Source of the DNA: Microbacteriaceae bacterium
GTDB taxonomy: Bacteria; Actinomycetota; Actinomycetes; Actinomycetales; Microbacteriaceae
DNA: 33,397 nt
Reading direction: 5' to 3'
Assembly (NCBI GenBank): GCA_947455435.1
Contig: CANGNZ010000010.1
Coordinates: forward strand, 1 to 33,397
The notes below the pieces were generated by a model, which was given only the letters and a program-made list of their open reading frames with translations, was not told the origin of the DNA and did not search any database. The first letter of the stretch is position 1, and each line of letters starts with the position of its first letter. Below are positions 32,040 through 33,397 of this stretch, piece after piece. The translations under genes and the position numbers were made by a program.

Positions 32040-33397
32040 TTACTCCGTGAAACCGGAAAACTCGCTGAGGCTAGCCTTGCGAAGTTCAACTTCAGCAACC
32101 TCGCGTTGCTGCATAGCGACGCGAGGTGCGCCGGTAGCGAGATTCCACAACAAACCAGCCAGCAAGGCCAACGCCGGGATAAACAGAGGTGCTGGTCCGA
32201 AATAGCCCAGCCAAGGCGCGAAATCGTTGGGCGAGGTAAAACCCCAGCCAACCGCAACGATAGCTGCATAGCCGAGCAACCCGACCAGATTGAATTTGCC
32301 GTAAAAGCCATAGCCTCGAAGTAGCGAAGCCTCGTGGTAAAGACCTCGACGCATTATTGAATCCGCGACCGCGAAACCCGTCGATGCTGCTACCGGCACG
32401 AAAGCAATTGCGCCAAGGTCGAGCCACTTTGCGGTTGCCGGAAGCACGCACAGCGACGCCGAGAGAATTAGGCCGGCAAGCGGGTAGACCCAGCGAGGAA
32501 TATCGTTTGCTCCAAAACCACGAACGAGACCTACCGCCTGTTCGGCAAGATTTATGAGCAAAACAAAAAGCCCTGCGACGATCACCCAAACGATTGGCGA
32601 AATGATTTCTGTTTGTTGAACCAAACCTAGACTGCTCAGAATATTGAATTCACTCCATGGCCCGTGCTGTTCGATCACTAGCGAAAAGTGTGCGAAAACA
32701 GCCAAAGGCAGCACCACAGTGGCGCCCACAACTGCAGCCCAGCGCGCAGTCGTATTCGATTTACCATTGTGCGAACCGAGAACTCTTGGTGCTTTCCCGT
32801 AAGTCAGAACACCCAAGAACACAGCAATAATTGCACCGAGCAAGGCGGCCTGAGCAAGATCAACGTTCAGATCCAACTTCGCAAAGTCAATCTGGTCCCG
32901 GGTGAGCAAAGCCGCAACGACGAATGCGATGACCAAGAAACCTGCAGCGACCGCGTTGATCCAACCGAGGATCTGTTTAGCGAAGGCAGTGACCGAAACT
33001 GCGACAAATACCGCCCCCAGCGCAATCAGCTGTCCGAAGGTAATACCTGTCACCACCTGATCACCGGCACTGACACCAAAATCAAACGCTTGATTCGCGA
33101 TACCAGAGGAGGTCGTCGCTACCAGAATCAGTAACCCGACACTTAGAACTAGTAGAGCAGCCGTAGGAATCGCGGCGCCCAAGACGCCGAATGTTGCTCG
33201 TGATGCAACTACCGAAGATTCGGCTGTCCTTTGGGAAGTGAAGTGTGCTGAAACTGCGAAACCAAGGTTCAGCGCTAATGCAATTCCAAACGAGACGGCT
33301 GCGGTAGCGAATGTCACTTTTGCTGCAACTAGCAAGAATGCAACCAGGACGGGAGCAAAGACTCCGACTGAGACGACCCAGAATGCCGCGTTCTGCC
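32040..33397 (-). CDS. NCS1-type (purine/cytosine permease-like) transporter, 3' part
   Basis: The reading frame is open to the right edge, so the 5' end is missing; about 451 codons are present and begin in a membrane helix (QNAAFWVVSVGVFAPVLVAF). There are about 11 hydrophobic segments. VVASRATFGVLGAAIP resembles the NCS1 signature after helix 1-2 (SRxxFGxxGA), and FAVADSIMRRGLYHE resembles the ADxxxxR segment near the end of purine-cytosine permeases. I infer uptake of a nucleobase or related compound by cation symport, but a different APC-superfamily substrate is possible. The TTG at 33335 is internal and not the true start. The gene is directly upstream of, and probably co-transcribed with, the Nif3-like gene. 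Confidence 0.7.
   Translation of the reverse strand, partial: QNAAFWVVSVGVFAPVLVAFLLVAAKVTFATAAVSFGIALALNLGFAVSAHFTSQRTAESSVVASRATFGVLGAAIPTAALLVLSVGLLILVATTSSGIANQAFDFGVSAGDQVVTGITFGQLIALGAVFVAVSVTAFAKQILGWINAVAAGFLVIAFVVAALLTRDQIDFAKLDLNVDLAQAALLGAIIAVFLGVLTYGKAPRVLGSHNGKSNTTARWAAVVGATVVLPLAVFAHFSLVIEQHGPWSEFNILSSLGLVQQTEIISPIVWVIVAGLFVLLINLAEQAVGLVRGFGANDIPRWVYPLAGLILSASLCVLPATAKWLDLGAIAFVPVAASTGFAVADSIMRRGLYHEASLLRGYGFYGKFNLVGLLGYAAIVAVGWGFTSPNDFAPWLGYFGPAPLFIPALALLAGLLWNLATGAPRVAMQQREVAEVELRKASLSEFSGFTE

Noticed and set aside
1-33397. Search by eye for CRISPR arrays, insertion sequences, prophage or defence genes, tRNAs and riboswitches
   Set aside because: None was seen. The window is a conserved housekeeping region; only the MurT/GatD pair and the 15152-15652 ORFs depart from expectation.

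Overview
The window looks like a contiguous stretch of chromosome from a small-genome actinobacterium, most likely Microbacteriaceae (the freshwater Rhodoluna/Aquiluna type is my best guess). This rests on the gene order, which largely follows the Mycobacterium tuberculosis Rv2213-Rv2230c neighbourhood (pepA/B, E2 acyltransferase, lipB, lipA, DUF4191, RDD, glnA1, glnE, glnA2, panB, RNase H/phosphatase, zinc-ribbon protein, Nif3). It also rests on a HrdB/SigA-type sigma factor, a MurT/GatD pair, polyphosphate glucokinase, a moderate GC content judged by eye, and very tight packing. Taxonomy is inference; no 16S rRNA or tRNA gene is present.

Layout. 1-387: 5' part of an alkaline-phosphatase-superfamily gene (minus). 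415-4911: topoisomerase IV parC (plus) and parE (minus), tail to tail. 4990-5199: a small DUF7455 zinc-binding protein. 5196-8593 (minus): rpoD/sigA followed by a divergent MurT-GatD pair. 8730-10869 (minus): a PAC2 protein and an MFS transporter. 10903-15155 (plus): leucyl aminopeptidase, dihydrolipoamide dehydrogenase and an E2 acyltransferase. 15152-15637 (minus): two small unassigned ORFs, one with a damaged start. 15713-18036 (plus): lipB, lipA and a DUF4191 protein, facing an RDD protein (18033-18380). 18516-24305: nitrogen block of glnA (plus), terminator, glnE and glnA2 (minus). 24344-27173 (plus): nadE, a RidA-like gene and panB. 27170-27361: a 63-residue SPOR-type protein (minus). 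27388-29018 (plus): map and ppgK. 29025-29368 (minus): RNase P RNA. 29385-33397 (minus): RNase H/phosphatase fusion, zinc-ribbon coiled-coil protein, Nif3-like protein and the 3' part of an NCS1-type permease.

How the genes fit together. Lpd and the E2 protein need lipoate, which LipB and LipA next door attach and complete. GlnE adenylylates the adjacent GlnA, which keeps the target tyrosine, while GlnA2 lacks it. NadE and PanB serve NAD and coenzyme A synthesis.

Three things stand out. First, the MurT/GatD homologues have lost the glutaminase cysteine and the MurT Cys4 zinc ribbon, which suggests a changed reaction on peptidoglycan and fits the B-type cross-linking known for Microbacteriaceae. 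Second, a TANNNT hexamer sits exactly 6-7 nt upstream of eight start codons and of the RNase P RNA 5' end, a signature of leaderless transcription. Third, four convergent gene pairs interlock their stop codons in the same 4-nt way. I see no CRISPR array, insertion sequence, prophage or tRNA. The only stretches over 300 bases without a confident protein gene are 15156-15712 (two weak small ORFs and the lipB promoter) and 29019-29384 (RNase P RNA).
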